Shown piece by piece: positions 8,931 through 17,250 of a DNA stretch of 64,000 nt; the stretch's first letter is position 1, and every line of letters begins with the position of its first letter. The position numbers and the translations under genes are program-made. The notes below the pieces were generated by a model. That model did no database searches. It was not told the DNA's origin and saw only the letters and a list, made by a program, of their open reading frames with translations. This stretch comes from Leucobacter ruminantium (GTDB lineage Bacteria > Actinomycetota > Actinomycetes > Actinomycetales > Microbacteriaceae). The stretch covers positions 110,223 through 174,222 of the forward strand of contig NZ_JAGDYL010000004.1 in the NCBI RefSeq assembly GCF_017565705.1, given 5' to 3'.

Positions 8931-9419
8931 TCAGCCCTCGCCCCGCCATCCCGCCGTGACCTCGACCCAGGCCTCGGCACCGCACAGCTGCTCGAACGAC
9001 TCGACAGGGATCTCGACCGCCGACGACGCGGTTCCCGCAGCCGGGAACACCGTCTCGAAGCGCCGCAGCGACTCGTCGAGGAAGACACGAGCCTCGCCGG
9101 GGTTCGCGAACGGGCACACGCCGCCGACCGGATGGCCGGTGAACTCTGCGACGTCCTCCGCGCGCAGCATGCGGGGCTTGCCGCCGAAGCGGCGCTTGAA
9201 CATCCCGCCGTTCACGCGGGCGTCGCCCGCGGCGACGACGAGCACGGCGCGCTCGGGAGCCTCGGGATCGTAGAAGCCGAGGGTCTTCGCGATGCGGGCG
9301 GGGGCGGTGCCGACCTTCTCCGCCGCCAGTTCGACGGTGGCGCTCGACTCGTCGAACTCGAGGATCTCGCCCGTCCAGCCGCGATCCGCGAGATGCTCCC
9401 GCACCCGAGTCGTTCCCAT
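8931..9419 (-). CDS. YbaK/EbsC-family aminoacyl-tRNA deacylase
   Basis: 162 residues, a full-length YbaK/ProX editing domain that hydrolyses mischarged aminoacyl-tRNA (for example Cys- or Ala-tRNA-Pro). Visible family features: the Thr/Ser-rich TVELAAEKVGTAPARIAKTL with the conserved Lys, VLVVAAGDARVN, and the GHPVGGVCPFA motif near residue 97, the loop expected to contact the substrate. The start is the ATG with AAAGGA about 8 nt upstream. It is convergent with the lipocalin gene, 4 nt apart. Confidence 0.87.
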   Translation of the reverse strand: MGTTRVREHLADRGWTGEILEFDESSATVELAAEKVGTAPARIAKTLGFYDPEAPERAVLVVAAGDARVNGGMFKRRFGGKPRMLRAEDVAEFTGHPVGGVCPFANPGEARVFLDESLRRFETVFPAAGTASSAVEIPVESFEQLCGAEAWVEVTAGWRGEG

Positions 9420-9626
9420 ATCCGATCCTTTCCGCTCTCGTCTCCGCCGGTCACGCCGCAGCCTCTCGGGCAGCGGCACGGCCCCACACTACCGTCACGC
9501 CTACCGGCTCGGACTCCCGCAAGTCAACCCCGCTGCCCGTGCGCGCCCGTCGGCGTACGCTCGAAGACCACTCGCGAGGCGGTGTGCCGTCTCGCGGTTC
9601 CGGAGACGACGAGAGGAGCCGGAGCG

Positions 9627-9719
9627 ATGAGAGAGACACCGATGACCGACACATCGATGAACCCGACATCGACGACCGATGCGCCGGTGGGGGAGGAGAC
9701 GGCGAATGGCGGAGCGTGA
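9627..9719 (+). CDS. possible 30-aa leader peptide overlapping ybdK start
   Basis: A 30-residue Thr- and Glu-rich open frame starts at an ATG preceded by a plausible GGAG-containing site and ends 13 nt inside the YbdK-like gene, so translation could be coupled. It has no similarity I recognise and could equally be untranslated leader. Confidence 0.25.
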   Translation: MRETPMTDTSMNPTSTTDAPVGEETANGGA

Positions 9720-10845
9720 TGGCGAGCGCACGGTGCAGCCCCGCAGCTTCGGCGTCGAGGAGGAGTACCTGCTGCTCGACGCGACGAGCGGCTCGCCCAC
9801 CGACGGGGCGGCCGAGCTCATCGACCGCATGCCCGAGCACGGCGCCGACGCGGAGCGCGAGTTCTTCTCCAGCCAGCTCGAGACCGCGACGCCCGTGTGC
9901 ATCGAGGCGGGGGAGGCGGAGCGATCCCTCACCGGATTCCGCCTCGCAGCGGCCGAGGCGGCGACCGCTCGCGGTGCCGTGCTCGCGGGCACCGGACTGC
10001 CCCCGGTCGGCGGGGAGACCGTCGGCACCGTCACGCCCAAGGATCGCTACCGCGCGATCGACGCCGAGATGCGGAACGCGGGCGCCTACCAGTACGTCAC
10101 CGGCACGCACGTGCACGTCGAGATCCCCTCGCGCGATGCGGGCGTCGCCGTGCTGCGCAGACTCGCCCGCTGGGCGCCCGCGCTGCTCGCCATGACCGCG
10201 AACTCGCCCGTGTGGTGCGGCGAGGCCACGGGTTTCGCGAGCTGGCGCTACCTCATGAGCATGAACTGGCCCCTCCGCGGTTACCCTCCCGACTTCATCG
10301 ACGGAGAGGACTACGCCCGCTCGGTCGAGCAGCTGGTCGGTAGCGGCGTGCTGCTCGACTCGGGAATCGTCACCTGGATCGCCCGGCTCTCGGAGAACTA
10401 TCCGACGATCGAGCTGCGCATCGCCGACGCCCAGCTGACCGCGGGGGAGGCGGTGTCGTTCGGCGTCATCGTGCGAGCGCTCGTCGATCGTTGCCTGAGC
10501 GACGAGGCGCACGGCCTCGAGGCGCCGCGCATCGCGCCGGGGCTCGTCGACGGCGCGCTGTGGCTGGCCGCGCGCAACGGTCTCGAGTCCGAGCTCGTCG
10601 ACCCCGCGACGGCCGAGTCCGTGCCGGCGCTCGAGTTCGTCGAGCGCATGGTCGGGTTCATTCAGCCCGAGCTGGTGCGCTTCGGCGGCCAGGGCCGCGT
10701 CGACCGCTATGTGGAGCGGCTGCGGCGCGAGGGCAGCCCGGCTCGCCGACAGATCTCGCGGTTCGCCGAGGGCGGCATCGGCGGCCTCCTCGACCTCTAC
10801 CGCGAGGGATCGGCCGCGATCTCGCCGGAGGCCGGCCAGGGGTGA
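9706..10845 (+). CDS. YbdK-family carboxylate-amine ligase (glutamate-cysteine ligase GCS2 type)
   Basis: 379 residues of the GCS2/YbdK family, ATP-dependent ligases joining an amino acid amine to a carboxylate; E. coli YbdK has weak glutamate-cysteine ligase activity. The N-terminal FGVEEEYLLLD carries catalytic carboxylates; FFSSQLETATPV, VTGTHVHVEI and YPTIELRIADAQLT are further family blocks. GGGGAGGAG precedes the ATG. A second copy sits at 46065, so the genome holds at least two paralogues. The hairpin at 10841 includes the stop codon. Confidence 0.88.
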   Translation: MAERDGERTVQPRSFGVEEEYLLLDATSGSPTDGAAELIDRMPEHGADAEREFFSSQLETATPVCIEAGEAERSLTGFRLAAAEAATARGAVLAGTGLPPVGGETVGTVTPKDRYRAIDAEMRNAGAYQYVTGTHVHVEIPSRDAGVAVLRRLARWAPALLAMTANSPVWCGEATGFASWRYLMSMNWPLRGYPPDFIDGEDYARSVEQLVGSGVLLDSGIVTWIARLSENYPTIELRIADAQLTAGEAVSFGVIVRALVDRCLSDEAHGLEAPRIAPGLVDGALWLAARNGLESELVDPATAESVPALEFVERMVGFIQPELVRFGGQGRVDRYVERLRREGSPARRQISRFAEGGIGGLLDLYREGSAAISPEAGQG

Positions 10846-10887
10846 GGGATCTCCGCCCGCCGATCGAGCGGGCGGGGATCCCTCACC
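10841..10887. terminator. hairpin at ybdK stop, built on GTGAGGGATC
   Basis: GGTGAGGGATCTCCGCCCG pairs with its complement (one mismatch) across a 9-nt loop, the left arm containing the TGA of the YbdK-like gene. It separates two convergent genes. No T-run follows. Confidence 0.6.
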
Positions 10888-10909
10888 CTCGTCCAGCCTG
10901 CGGCGCGGC

Positions 10910-12016
10910 TCAGGAGTCCGAGAGCGCGTCGCTGACCTCCGTGGGCTTCTGGTACTGCTTCTCGGGCAGCGCACGGAGGGCGTCGAGCACGCGCTCGTCG
11001 GCGCCCGAGTCGCGGGCGGTGGCGACGAGGTCGTCGCGGCCCGCGGGGTAGCCGACCCCGCCGAGGAACTTCTGGATCTGGATTGGATTGGGCTGCTCGG
11101 ACATGCGGGTCTCCTCTCTTCTCCGAGCCTCGTCCGGATCATCGGTGCCCGAACGGGGGTATATGAAGTTGCTCGCCTCGTGGCGGCGGTCGACGATGGT
11201 GGTCGGCGCCTCCAAGTGCACGGCGGGGCTCGGCACGATGCCGGCACCGCCGAAGCACTCCATGACGCGCCACTGCGCCACCCGGTCCTCGCCGGCGTGC
11301 CGCGGAGGCAGGCTCTCCCAGAAGTCGAAGCCTCCCGCCGCGACGAGCGCCCGTCGCTCGAAGAGCACGCAGCTGCCCACCCAGGCGATGCGATAGGCGA
11401 TGCGGTCGCCGTCGGAGAGCCCGAGGTCGGCGGCGAGGTGGGCGAGGTTCGCGGCGTTGTGCAGCGGCCACCTGCGCTCCATCGCGGGCCCGGGGCGCAT
11501 GCGCTCGGGCTGCACGCCCTCATCGCCCCACGGTTCGAAGTGCTGCGTCTCCTCGGGGCGCACGTCCTCGAGGAACGACAGTCCCTGCACCGCATAGCCG
11601 ACGAAGCCGCACCGCTGTTCGTCGAGCGCGGCCACGAGCTTCTCGAGCGCGCCGGGTTCGAGCCAGACGTCGTCGTCGAGGTAGAGCACCCGCGGAGCCC
11701 GGGAGAGGTCCAGCAGGAACTGCCGATGCTCGGCCATGCCACGCCGCTCGCGGTGCCTGTGGAGTTCGACCGCGCGGCCCTGCGCGCGCAGCACGCGCAT
11801 CATGGCGCGCACGGCGGGCGAGCCGAGTACGCCGCTGTCCGACTGGTCGCCGACGATGACCCTGAACGGCGGGTCGTCCTGCGCCGCGAGGCCGGCCAGG
11901 GTCACGGCGAGTTCGGAGTTGCGACCCGAGGTGGGCACGAGCACGTCGAGCTCCGCGGTCTGGGGTTCCGCCGGAGCGCCCCACTGCGCGGCGCCGCGGC
12001 GGCTTCCGGGGCTCAC
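10910..12016 (-). CDS. family 2 glycosyltransferase fused in frame to a C-terminal DUF2795 domain
   Basis: 368 residues. The first ~300 form a GT-A glycosyltransferase: LDVLVPTSGRNSELAVTLA at the N terminus, and the DxD-type metal site in VLYLDDDVWLEPGAL. The last ~64 residues are a DUF2795 domain (IQIQKFLGGVGYPAGRDDL, LPEKQYQKPTEVSDAL), normally a separate small protein. At the junction an internal in-frame ATG at 11104 has GAGGAG 6 nt upstream, so a free DUF2795 protein may also be made. The GTG start overlaps the stop of the upstream kinase gene by 4 nt (GTGA), implying co-translation. Acceptor sugar unknown; context suggests a surface glycan containing heptose. Confidence 0.82.
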   Translation of the reverse strand: MSPGSRRGAAQWGAPAEPQTAELDVLVPTSGRNSELAVTLAGLAAQDDPPFRVIVGDQSDSGVLGSPAVRAMMRVLRAQGRAVELHRHRERRGMAEHRQFLLDLSRAPRVLYLDDDVWLEPGALEKLVAALDEQRCGFVGYAVQGLSFLEDVRPEETQHFEPWGDEGVQPERMRPGPAMERRWPLHNAANLAHLAADLGLSDGDRIAYRIAWVGSCVLFERRALVAAGGFDFWESLPPRHAGEDRVAQWRVMECFGGAGIVPSPAVHLEAPTTIVDRRHEASNFIYPRSGTDDPDEARRREETRMSEQPNPIQIQKFLGGVGYPAGRDDLVATARDSGADERVLDALRALPEKQYQKPTEVSDALSDS

Positions 12017-13128
12017 GGGATCACCGCCCCCGCGGCGCGCGCCGCACGGTGCTCATTCCGCGAGGGATCGCCCGCGGCCCGCGCTGCACCGGTCGTGTTC
12101 CGCGAGGGGCCGGGGGCGTCGCGGTCGTCCGATGCCTCGTCGCCCCGGCCCGTGTCGGCCGAGACCTCGGGCTCCTCCAGCTCCTCGAGCGAGCAGACGC
12201 AGGTGCCGCTCTTCCGCACCGCGACGTCGGCGGCCCGCTGCGCGAAGTCGGCGGCGTGCTCGAGCGGCATCCCTGCCGCGCGAGCGGTCGTCAGCGCCGC
12301 GGCGAAGACGTCGCCCGCGCCCGAGGCCTGATGCTCGGGGGCGGGCCTCGCGTAGGTGCGGTGGGGGAGCCTGTTGCGGCGCAGCAGCACGGTGCCGGTG
12401 CGGTCGAGGGTCACCACGATCGCGGTGGCCCCGGTCTCGGCGAACAGTTCGTCGGCATCGACGTTGCCGACGCGCTCGGATCCCTCGCCCAACTCCGCGC
12501 CCTGCACCCGCTCGGCCTCGGCCGCGTTCGGGGTGACGACATCGGGGTGCAGCGCGCGCCACCGGCGGGGATCGTGGGCGTCGACCACGAGCAGCGGAGG
12601 ACGCCGCAGCCCTGCGAGCGCGGCCACGGTCTCGTCGTCGAGCAGCGACGAGCCGTAGTCGCAGATCAGCAGGGCGTCGCTCGTTCCGGCCGCCGCGGCC
12701 ACGTCGTTCACGAGCCGGCGCCGCGCCGCGCCCGGCCACGTATCGGTCTGGGTGCGGTCGAGACGCATGAGCATCTCGTCTCCCACCGACACGCGCACCT
12801 TCGTCGTGGTCTGCGCTCCGGGCACCTCGCGCAGCCGGGTGACGTCGACGCCCGCCTCTCCGAGCCTCGCGAGCAGCCGCGACGCTGCGGCGTCGGCGCC
12901 GACGGCTCCCACCGCCCGCACGCGGGCCCCGAGCGCGGCCAGGTTGAGGGCGGTGTTCGCGGCCCCGCCAGGGGCGTCCCTGCGCGCCTCGATGTCGACG
13001 ACCGGGGCCGGCGCCTCGCGGGCGAAGCGCTCGATCCGACCGCTCCACCAGCCGTCGAGCATGAAGTCGCCCACCACGGTGACGATGGGCCGGTGCTTCC
13101 TGACGAGTTCGATGCAGCGAGCGTTCAT
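12013..13128 (-). CDS. PfkB-family kinase, heptose-7-phosphate kinase-like (HldE domain I type)
   Basis: 371 residues of the ribokinase fold. The N-terminal signature VVGDFMLDGWWSGRIERF and APVVDIEARRDAPGGAAN closely follows the RfaE/HldE kinase domain, and the ATP/anion-hole motif is ASGAGDVFAAAL near residue 300. It should phosphorylate C1 of D-glycero-D-manno-heptose-7-phosphate or a similar sugar phosphate. It lacks the cytidylyltransferase domain found in hldE at 15206, so this locus has two heptokinase-like proteins. The final ~55 residues are low-complexity and charged. AAGGAG lies 6 nt before the ATG. It is divergent from the GT9 gene at 13263 and leads a two-gene operon with the GT2. 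Confidence 0.83.
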   Translation of the reverse strand: MNARCIELVRKHRPIVTVVGDFMLDGWWSGRIERFAREAPAPVVDIEARRDAPGGAANTALNLAALGARVRAVGAVGADAAASRLLARLGEAGVDVTRLREVPGAQTTTKVRVSVGDEMLMRLDRTQTDTWPGAARRRLVNDVAAAAGTSDALLICDYGSSLLDDETVAALAGLRRPPLLVVDAHDPRRWRALHPDVVTPNAAEAERVQGAELGEGSERVGNVDADELFAETGATAIVVTLDRTGTVLLRRNRLPHRTYARPAPEHQASGAGDVFAAALTTARAAGMPLEHAADFAQRAADVAVRKSGTCVCSLEELEEPEVSADTGRGDEASDDRDAPGPSRNTTGAARAAGDPSRNEHRAARAAGAVIP

Positions 13129-13262
13129 GACGTGCTCCTTTCCAGAGGGCGATGCGCCGCTCGGTTTCGGAATGCGCGAGTCGGGGCAGAGGAGTGACGA
13201 CCGCCCCGAGGTGCGCGGGCCGCGAGGGTCCGGCGAGGCGGGAGGGCGGAGAGGGGAGCGGA

Positions 13263-14417
13263 ATGACAGACGCGGAACAGTTCGAGGAACGGGCGCGCGC
13301 GCTCGCGATCGGGCCGCTGGGGAACCGGCTGGAGGACGTGCGTCGCATCGCCGTGGTACGCGGCGGGGGCATCGGCGACGTGCTCTTCGCGCTGCCCGCG
13401 ATACGGGCGCTCGCCTCCGCCTACCCGGGCGCCGAGGTCGTGCTGCTCGGGACGCCCGTCGCGGTCGAGCTCTTCGAAGGTCGGCTCGGGGCTCCGCATC
13501 GTGCCCTCGTGCTGCCGCCGGCGCGCGGTGTCGGCGCGCCCGACACGGCGCGCGACACCGCCCCCGACACGGCCGCCGAGACTGAGCGGTTCCTCGCGGC
13601 GCGCAGGGACGAGGGGTACGACCTGGCCCTTCAGATGCACGGCGGCGGACGGTTCTCGAACCCGTTCGTCCTCGGCCTCGGTGCCCGCTGCACGGCAGGC
13701 ACCCGCACCCCCGACGCCGAGCCGCTCGACCGCAACCTCGAGTACGTCTACTTCCAGCACGAGATCGCCCGTTGGCTCGAGGTGGCCGGTCTCGCCGGCG
13801 CACCGCCCGTCGAGCTCGAGCCGCGGCTGCGGGCAACTCCGGGCGAGCTGGGCTTCGCGTGCGAGCGCTTCGGCGAGGGACCCCTCGTCGCCGTGCACCC
13901 GGGCGCCACCGATCCGCGGCGCCGATGGCCGGCGGAGCGCTTCGCGGCGGTCGCGAGCGCGCTCGCCGACGAGGGTGCGCGGGTCGTGATCGTCGGCAGC
14001 TCCGCGGAGCGGGAGCTCTGCGCCCAGGTCGCCGACGCGGCGGCACTTGGCTCCGAATCGCCCTCCCGGGTGATCGACACGGCGGGTGCGCTCTCCATCT
14101 CCGAGCTCGTCGGCACGCTCGCTCGGGCCGATCTCATGATCGGCAACGACAGCGGCCCTCGCCACCTCGCGCAGGCGCTCGGCACGACCACGGCCTCCGT
14201 GTACTGGTGCGGCAATCTGCTCAACGCCGGCCCGTTCGGCCGGTCGCGTCACCGCGCGCGCGTCTCCTGGACGATGCGATGCCCCGTCTGCGGCCGCGGC
14301 ATCGTCGACGACGGGGGCGCCGAGGAGCGGTGCGCGCACGACGTCTCCTTCGTCGGCGACGTGCCGGTCGAAACGGTGCTGGCCGACGCGCGGGCGCTGC
14401 TCGGCGCGACCGCGTGA
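13263..14417 (+). CDS. family 9 glycosyltransferase (heptosyltransferase-like)
   Basis: 384 residues with the GT-B fold of ADP-heptose:LPS heptosyltransferases. VVRGGGIGDVLFALPAIRAL marks the N-terminal domain; VAVHPGATDPRRRWPAERFA and MIGNDSGPRHLAQALG mark the donor-binding C-terminal domain. A Cys-rich tail (MRCPVCGRG, ERCAHD) could bind a metal and is an addition to the core fold. One of three GT9 genes here. It converges on the SDR gene at 14459. Acceptor unknown; there is no LPS in this lineage, so a cell-wall or secreted glycan is inferred. Confidence 0.87.
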   Translation: MTDAEQFEERARALAIGPLGNRLEDVRRIAVVRGGGIGDVLFALPAIRALASAYPGAEVVLLGTPVAVELFEGRLGAPHRALVLPPARGVGAPDTARDTAPDTAAETERFLAARRDEGYDLALQMHGGGRFSNPFVLGLGARCTAGTRTPDAEPLDRNLEYVYFQHEIARWLEVAGLAGAPPVELEPRLRATPGELGFACERFGEGPLVAVHPGATDPRRRWPAERFAAVASALADEGARVVIVGSSAERELCAQVADAAALGSESPSRVIDTAGALSISELVGTLARADLMIGNDSGPRHLAQALGTTTASVYWCGNLLNAGPFGRSRHRARVSWTMRCPVCGRGIVDDGGAEERCAHDVSFVGDVPVETVLADARALLGATA

Positions 14418-14458
14418 GCCGGTGAGCCCCGACCGCGAGCCCGCGAGCTCCGGATCCC

Positions 14459-15169
14459 TCACGGCCATGACGGCTCCTGCTCGGGGCAGATCACGAGTTC
14501 GCGAACCTCGCAGTGCGGCGGCTGCTGCAGAGCGAATACGACGCTCCGCGCCACGTCCGACGGCTCGTTGAGCTGCGCGTCGGGCCCGGGCCGGTACTGC
14601 TCGGGCCGGTCGTCGAAGAACCGGGTGCGCATGCCCGCCGGGATGAGCGTCGTGACGCCCAGCCGGCCCGCGGTCTCCGCGGCCAGGGCCCGCGAGAAGC
14701 CGAGCACCCCGAACTTGGAGGCGCAGTACGCGGTCGCCTCGGGAAGCGCCCGCAGGGCGAGCGAGGAGGCGACGGTGACGACGCGGCCGTGGGCGCGCTC
14801 GATGTGCGGCAGCGCGGCGCGCACGGTCGACACGGTGCCGAGCAGGTTCACGCCGATGACGCGCTCCCACTCGGTTGCGTCGACGTCCTCGAGGCGGCCG
14901 CAGCGGTCGATGCCGGCGGCCGTGACGACGCCGTCGATGCCGCCGAGCTCCTCGGCCAGTTCCGAGACGGCCCGTTCGACGGCGGAGCGATCCGAGACAT
15001 CGGCTGCCCTCGCCGGCCAGCGGCCCGAGAGCGACGAGACGTCGAGGTCGATGACCCCGGGCGATCCTCCGGCCTCCTCGACGGCGCTTGCGACCGCCTC
15101 TCCGAGGCCGGAGGCGCCTCCGGTGACGAGGATGCGGCCGAGGGGGCGGGGGTAGAGCGAGTGCTGCAT
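14459..15169 (-). CDS. SDR-family oxidoreductase
   Basis: 236 residues, a classical short-chain dehydrogenase. The cofactor motif is ILVTGGASGLGEA near the N terminus, VTAAGIDRCG corresponds to the NAG region, and the catalytic Tyr-x3-Lys is in AYCASKFG, with Ser in VTVASSLALRA. It is not of the extended HldD epimerase type, so it is not expected to invert C6 of heptose. AAGGAGAAC lies before the ATG. It is the last gene of the minus-strand glycan operon, 36 nt after hldE. Confidence 0.85.
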   Translation of the reverse strand: MQHSLYPRPLGRILVTGGASGLGEAVASAVEEAGGSPGVIDLDVSSLSGRWPARAADVSDRSAVERAVSELAEELGGIDGVVTAAGIDRCGRLEDVDATEWERVIGVNLLGTVSTVRAALPHIERAHGRVVTVASSLALRALPEATAYCASKFGVLGFSRALAAETAGRLGVTTLIPAGMRTRFFDDRPEQYRPGPDAQLNEPSDVARSVVFALQQPPHCEVRELVICPEQEPSWP

Positions 15170-15205
15170 GGTGTTCTCCTTCGATGTCGTGGGGTGCGGG
15201 AGCGC

Positions 15206-16582
15206 TCAGCCGACCTGGGCGAGCGCCTCCGCGAGGTGCGTGGTCGAGCGGCCGAGGTGGTAGGGGAGCGCGACGGCTCTGCCTCCCCAGCTCTCGAGCA
15301 GCCGCGTCTCCGGGAGGGATTCGACGCGGTAGTCGCCGCCCTTCACCCAGAGGTCGGGGCGCAGGGCGTCGAGCGCCGCCTCCGGCCCGTCCTCCTCGAA
15401 GACGATCACGTCGTCCACGCAGGCGAGCGCGCGGAGCATCTCGACGCGGTCGTCCTGGCCGATGATGGGTCGCGTCGGCCCCTTGAGCCGCCGCACCGAG
15501 GCATCGGAGTTGAGGAGCACGATGAGGCAGTCGCCGAGCGCGCGCGCGGCCTCGAGGGTGCGCACGTGTCCGGCGTGCAGCAGGTCGAAGCATCCCCCGG
15601 CCGCCACGACGGTGCCGCCGCGATCCCTCACGGATTCGACGAGGGATCGCGTCCCGCGCCGCTGCTCCGCCTCGGCCACCTCGACGCCGACCGTGCGGTC
15701 GCCCTGCAGTCGGCCCAGCGAGGCCACGCCGCCGCGGGCGAGGTAGGCCGCGGCGTCTGCGACGGCCGTTCGCACGGCGGCCTCGTGCCCCTCGCCCCGC
15801 GCCAGCGCCACCGCGGCGGACGCGGCGAAGCGATCGCCCGCACCGCACGGGTCGCCCGTCTCGGCGGCCGCGGCAGGCACGAGCAGCGCATCGCCCCGCT
15901 CCTCGAGCAGCAGGGCGCCGTGCGCTCCGAGCGTCACCGCGACCGCTCCGCAGCCGTAGCGCTCGAGCAGCCGGGCAGCGGCGTCGCCCGCCGCCGCGGG
16001 GTCGGGGGGCGTGCCCGCAGCCGCGGCGGCCTCCGCGAGGTTGGGAGTGACGAGGGCGGCCGACGCGACGGGCTCGGCCCCTCTCGGGTGGGGATCCCAT
16101 ACGAGCGGCACCTCACGACCGCGGCGCCGCAGCGCCTCGCGCACCGCGGGATGGGCGGCGAGGCCGCGACCGTAGTCGGCGACGACGAGTGCTTCCGCGG
16201 CCTCGATCGCGGCGATCGTGTGCGCCCCGACGCGCGGGGCCGGGGCTTCCTCGCAGCCCTCGTCGATGCGGCACACGGGGTGCCCCTCGGCGCGCAGGCG
16301 CGATTTCACCGGGGTGGGCGCGTCAGACGGGCACGCGACGAGGTCGACGTCAGCGAGATGTTCGCGCAGTCGCGCACCGCCCGCGTCATCCGACAGGGCG
16401 GTGACGAGCACCACCTCGTGGCCGTCGGCCTCGAGCATGCCCGCGACGAGCCCGGCGCCGCCAGCCCGCGAGTTCCGCGATGTCACCTCGACCACGGGCG
16501 CCGCGGCGTCGGGGTAGAACTTCGTCGCGGTCCCGTCGATGTCCTCATCGAGCAGCACGTCTCCGACGATCGTGATCCTCAT
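15206..16582 (-). CDS. hldE: bifunctional heptose-7-phosphate kinase / heptose-1-phosphate nucleotidylyltransferase
   Basis: 458 residues with both HldE domains. Residues 1-300 are a PfkB-type kinase (ITIVGDVLLDEDIDG, NSRAGGAGLVAG, anion hole GDPCGAGDRFAAS) that makes heptose-1,7-bisphosphate. Residues about 325-458 are a nucleotidylyltransferase (GGCFDLLHAGHVRTLEAA with the HxGH motif, RLKGPTRPIIGQDDRVEML), which charges heptose-1-phosphate to an NDP-heptose after GmhB action. The order and length match E. coli HldE (477). GAGGAG precedes the ATG, which overlaps the stop of gmhA by 4 nt. The nucleotide (ADP or other) cannot be fixed from sequence. Confidence 0.92.
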   Translation of the reverse strand: MRITIVGDVLLDEDIDGTATKFYPDAAAPVVEVTSRNSRAGGAGLVAGMLEADGHEVVLVTALSDDAGGARLREHLADVDLVACPSDAPTPVKSRLRAEGHPVCRIDEGCEEAPAPRVGAHTIAAIEAAEALVVADYGRGLAAHPAVREALRRRGREVPLVWDPHPRGAEPVASAALVTPNLAEAAAAAGTPPDPAAAGDAAARLLERYGCGAVAVTLGAHGALLLEERGDALLVPAAAAETGDPCGAGDRFAASAAVALARGEGHEAAVRTAVADAAAYLARGGVASLGRLQGDRTVGVEVAEAEQRRGTRSLVESVRDRGGTVVAAGGCFDLLHAGHVRTLEAARALGDCLIVLLNSDASVRRLKGPTRPIIGQDDRVEMLRALACVDDVIVFEEDGPEAALDALRPDLWVKGGDYRVESLPETRLLESWGGRAVALPYHLGRSTTHLAEALAQVG

Positions 16583-17250
16583 CGTGCGCTCCTCTCCCGC
16601 GCGGCCGATCCCTCGTGAACTGCCGGTTCGGCTCCTGCCGCCGACCGTGCGCGCGCGGCCGAGGCCGCGTGCCGCGCGCAGACGGCGTCGAACACCTCGC
16701 ACACCGCGTGCACGGCGGCGAGCTGGAACTCCTGCACGTGCGGCCCAGGGCCGTCGACGCAGATGGCGTCGTCGCAGATCGAGGACAGCGGGTTCGGCCC
16801 GGGCCCCGTCATCGCCCAGGAGACCGCTCCCACCTGTCGCGCCGCCCGAGCTGCCTCGAGCAGGTTGCGGCTCGCGCCGCTCGTCGACAGGAGCACGACG
16901 ATGTCGCCGGCCCTCCCGTGGGCGCGCACCTGCCGAGCGAAGACCTCGGCGAAGCCGTAGTCGTTGCCGATGGCCGTGAGGCTCGAGGTCTCCGCGTTCA
17001 GCGCGAGCGCCGAGAACGCCGGTCGCTCCTCCCGGTATCTCCCGACGAGCTCGGCGGCGAAGTGCTGAGCCTCGGCCGCCGAACCGCCGTTGCCCGCGAT
17101 GAGTACGCGCGCCCCCGAGCGCAGGCGCTCGGCGAGGTCGATGCCCCAGGCCTCGAGGTGGTCGGCGTGCCGCTGGGCCGCGGAGAGCACGCGCTCGAGC
17201 CCGCCGAAGTGCTCACGCACCCGCCCGTGCACGGTGGTGGAGGCGGTCAT
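16579..17250 (-). CDS. gmhA: phosphoheptose isomerase (SIS domain)
   Basis: 223 residues, a GmhA-type SIS protein converting sedoheptulose-7-phosphate to D-glycero-D-manno-heptose-7-phosphate. [20 protein letters not shown] holds the sugar-phosphate Ser loop and the catalytic Glu/His region; [18 protein letters not shown] and [13 protein letters not shown] are further signatures, and the C-terminal [16 protein letters not shown] carries the second catalytic His. The C-terminal 30 residues are Ala/Ser/Arg-rich extra sequence. It overlaps both neighbours by 4 nt, so it is part of one translationally coupled unit. Confidence 0.92.
   Translation of the reverse strand: MTASTTVHGRVREHFGGLERVLSAAQRHADHLEAWGIDLAERLRSGARVLIAGNGGSAAEAQHFAAELVGRYREERPAFSALALNAETSSLTAIGNDYGFAEVFARQVRAHGRAGDIVVLLSTSGASRNLLEAARAARQVGAVSWAMTGPGPNPLSSICDDAICVDGPGPHVQEFQLAAVHAVCEVFDAVCARHAASAARARSAAGAEPAVHEGSAARERSAR

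Noticed and set aside
14459..15169. SDR as the missing HldD epimerase
   Set aside because: It has the classical SDR size and YCASK motif; HldD belongs to the longer extended SDR group with different motifs.
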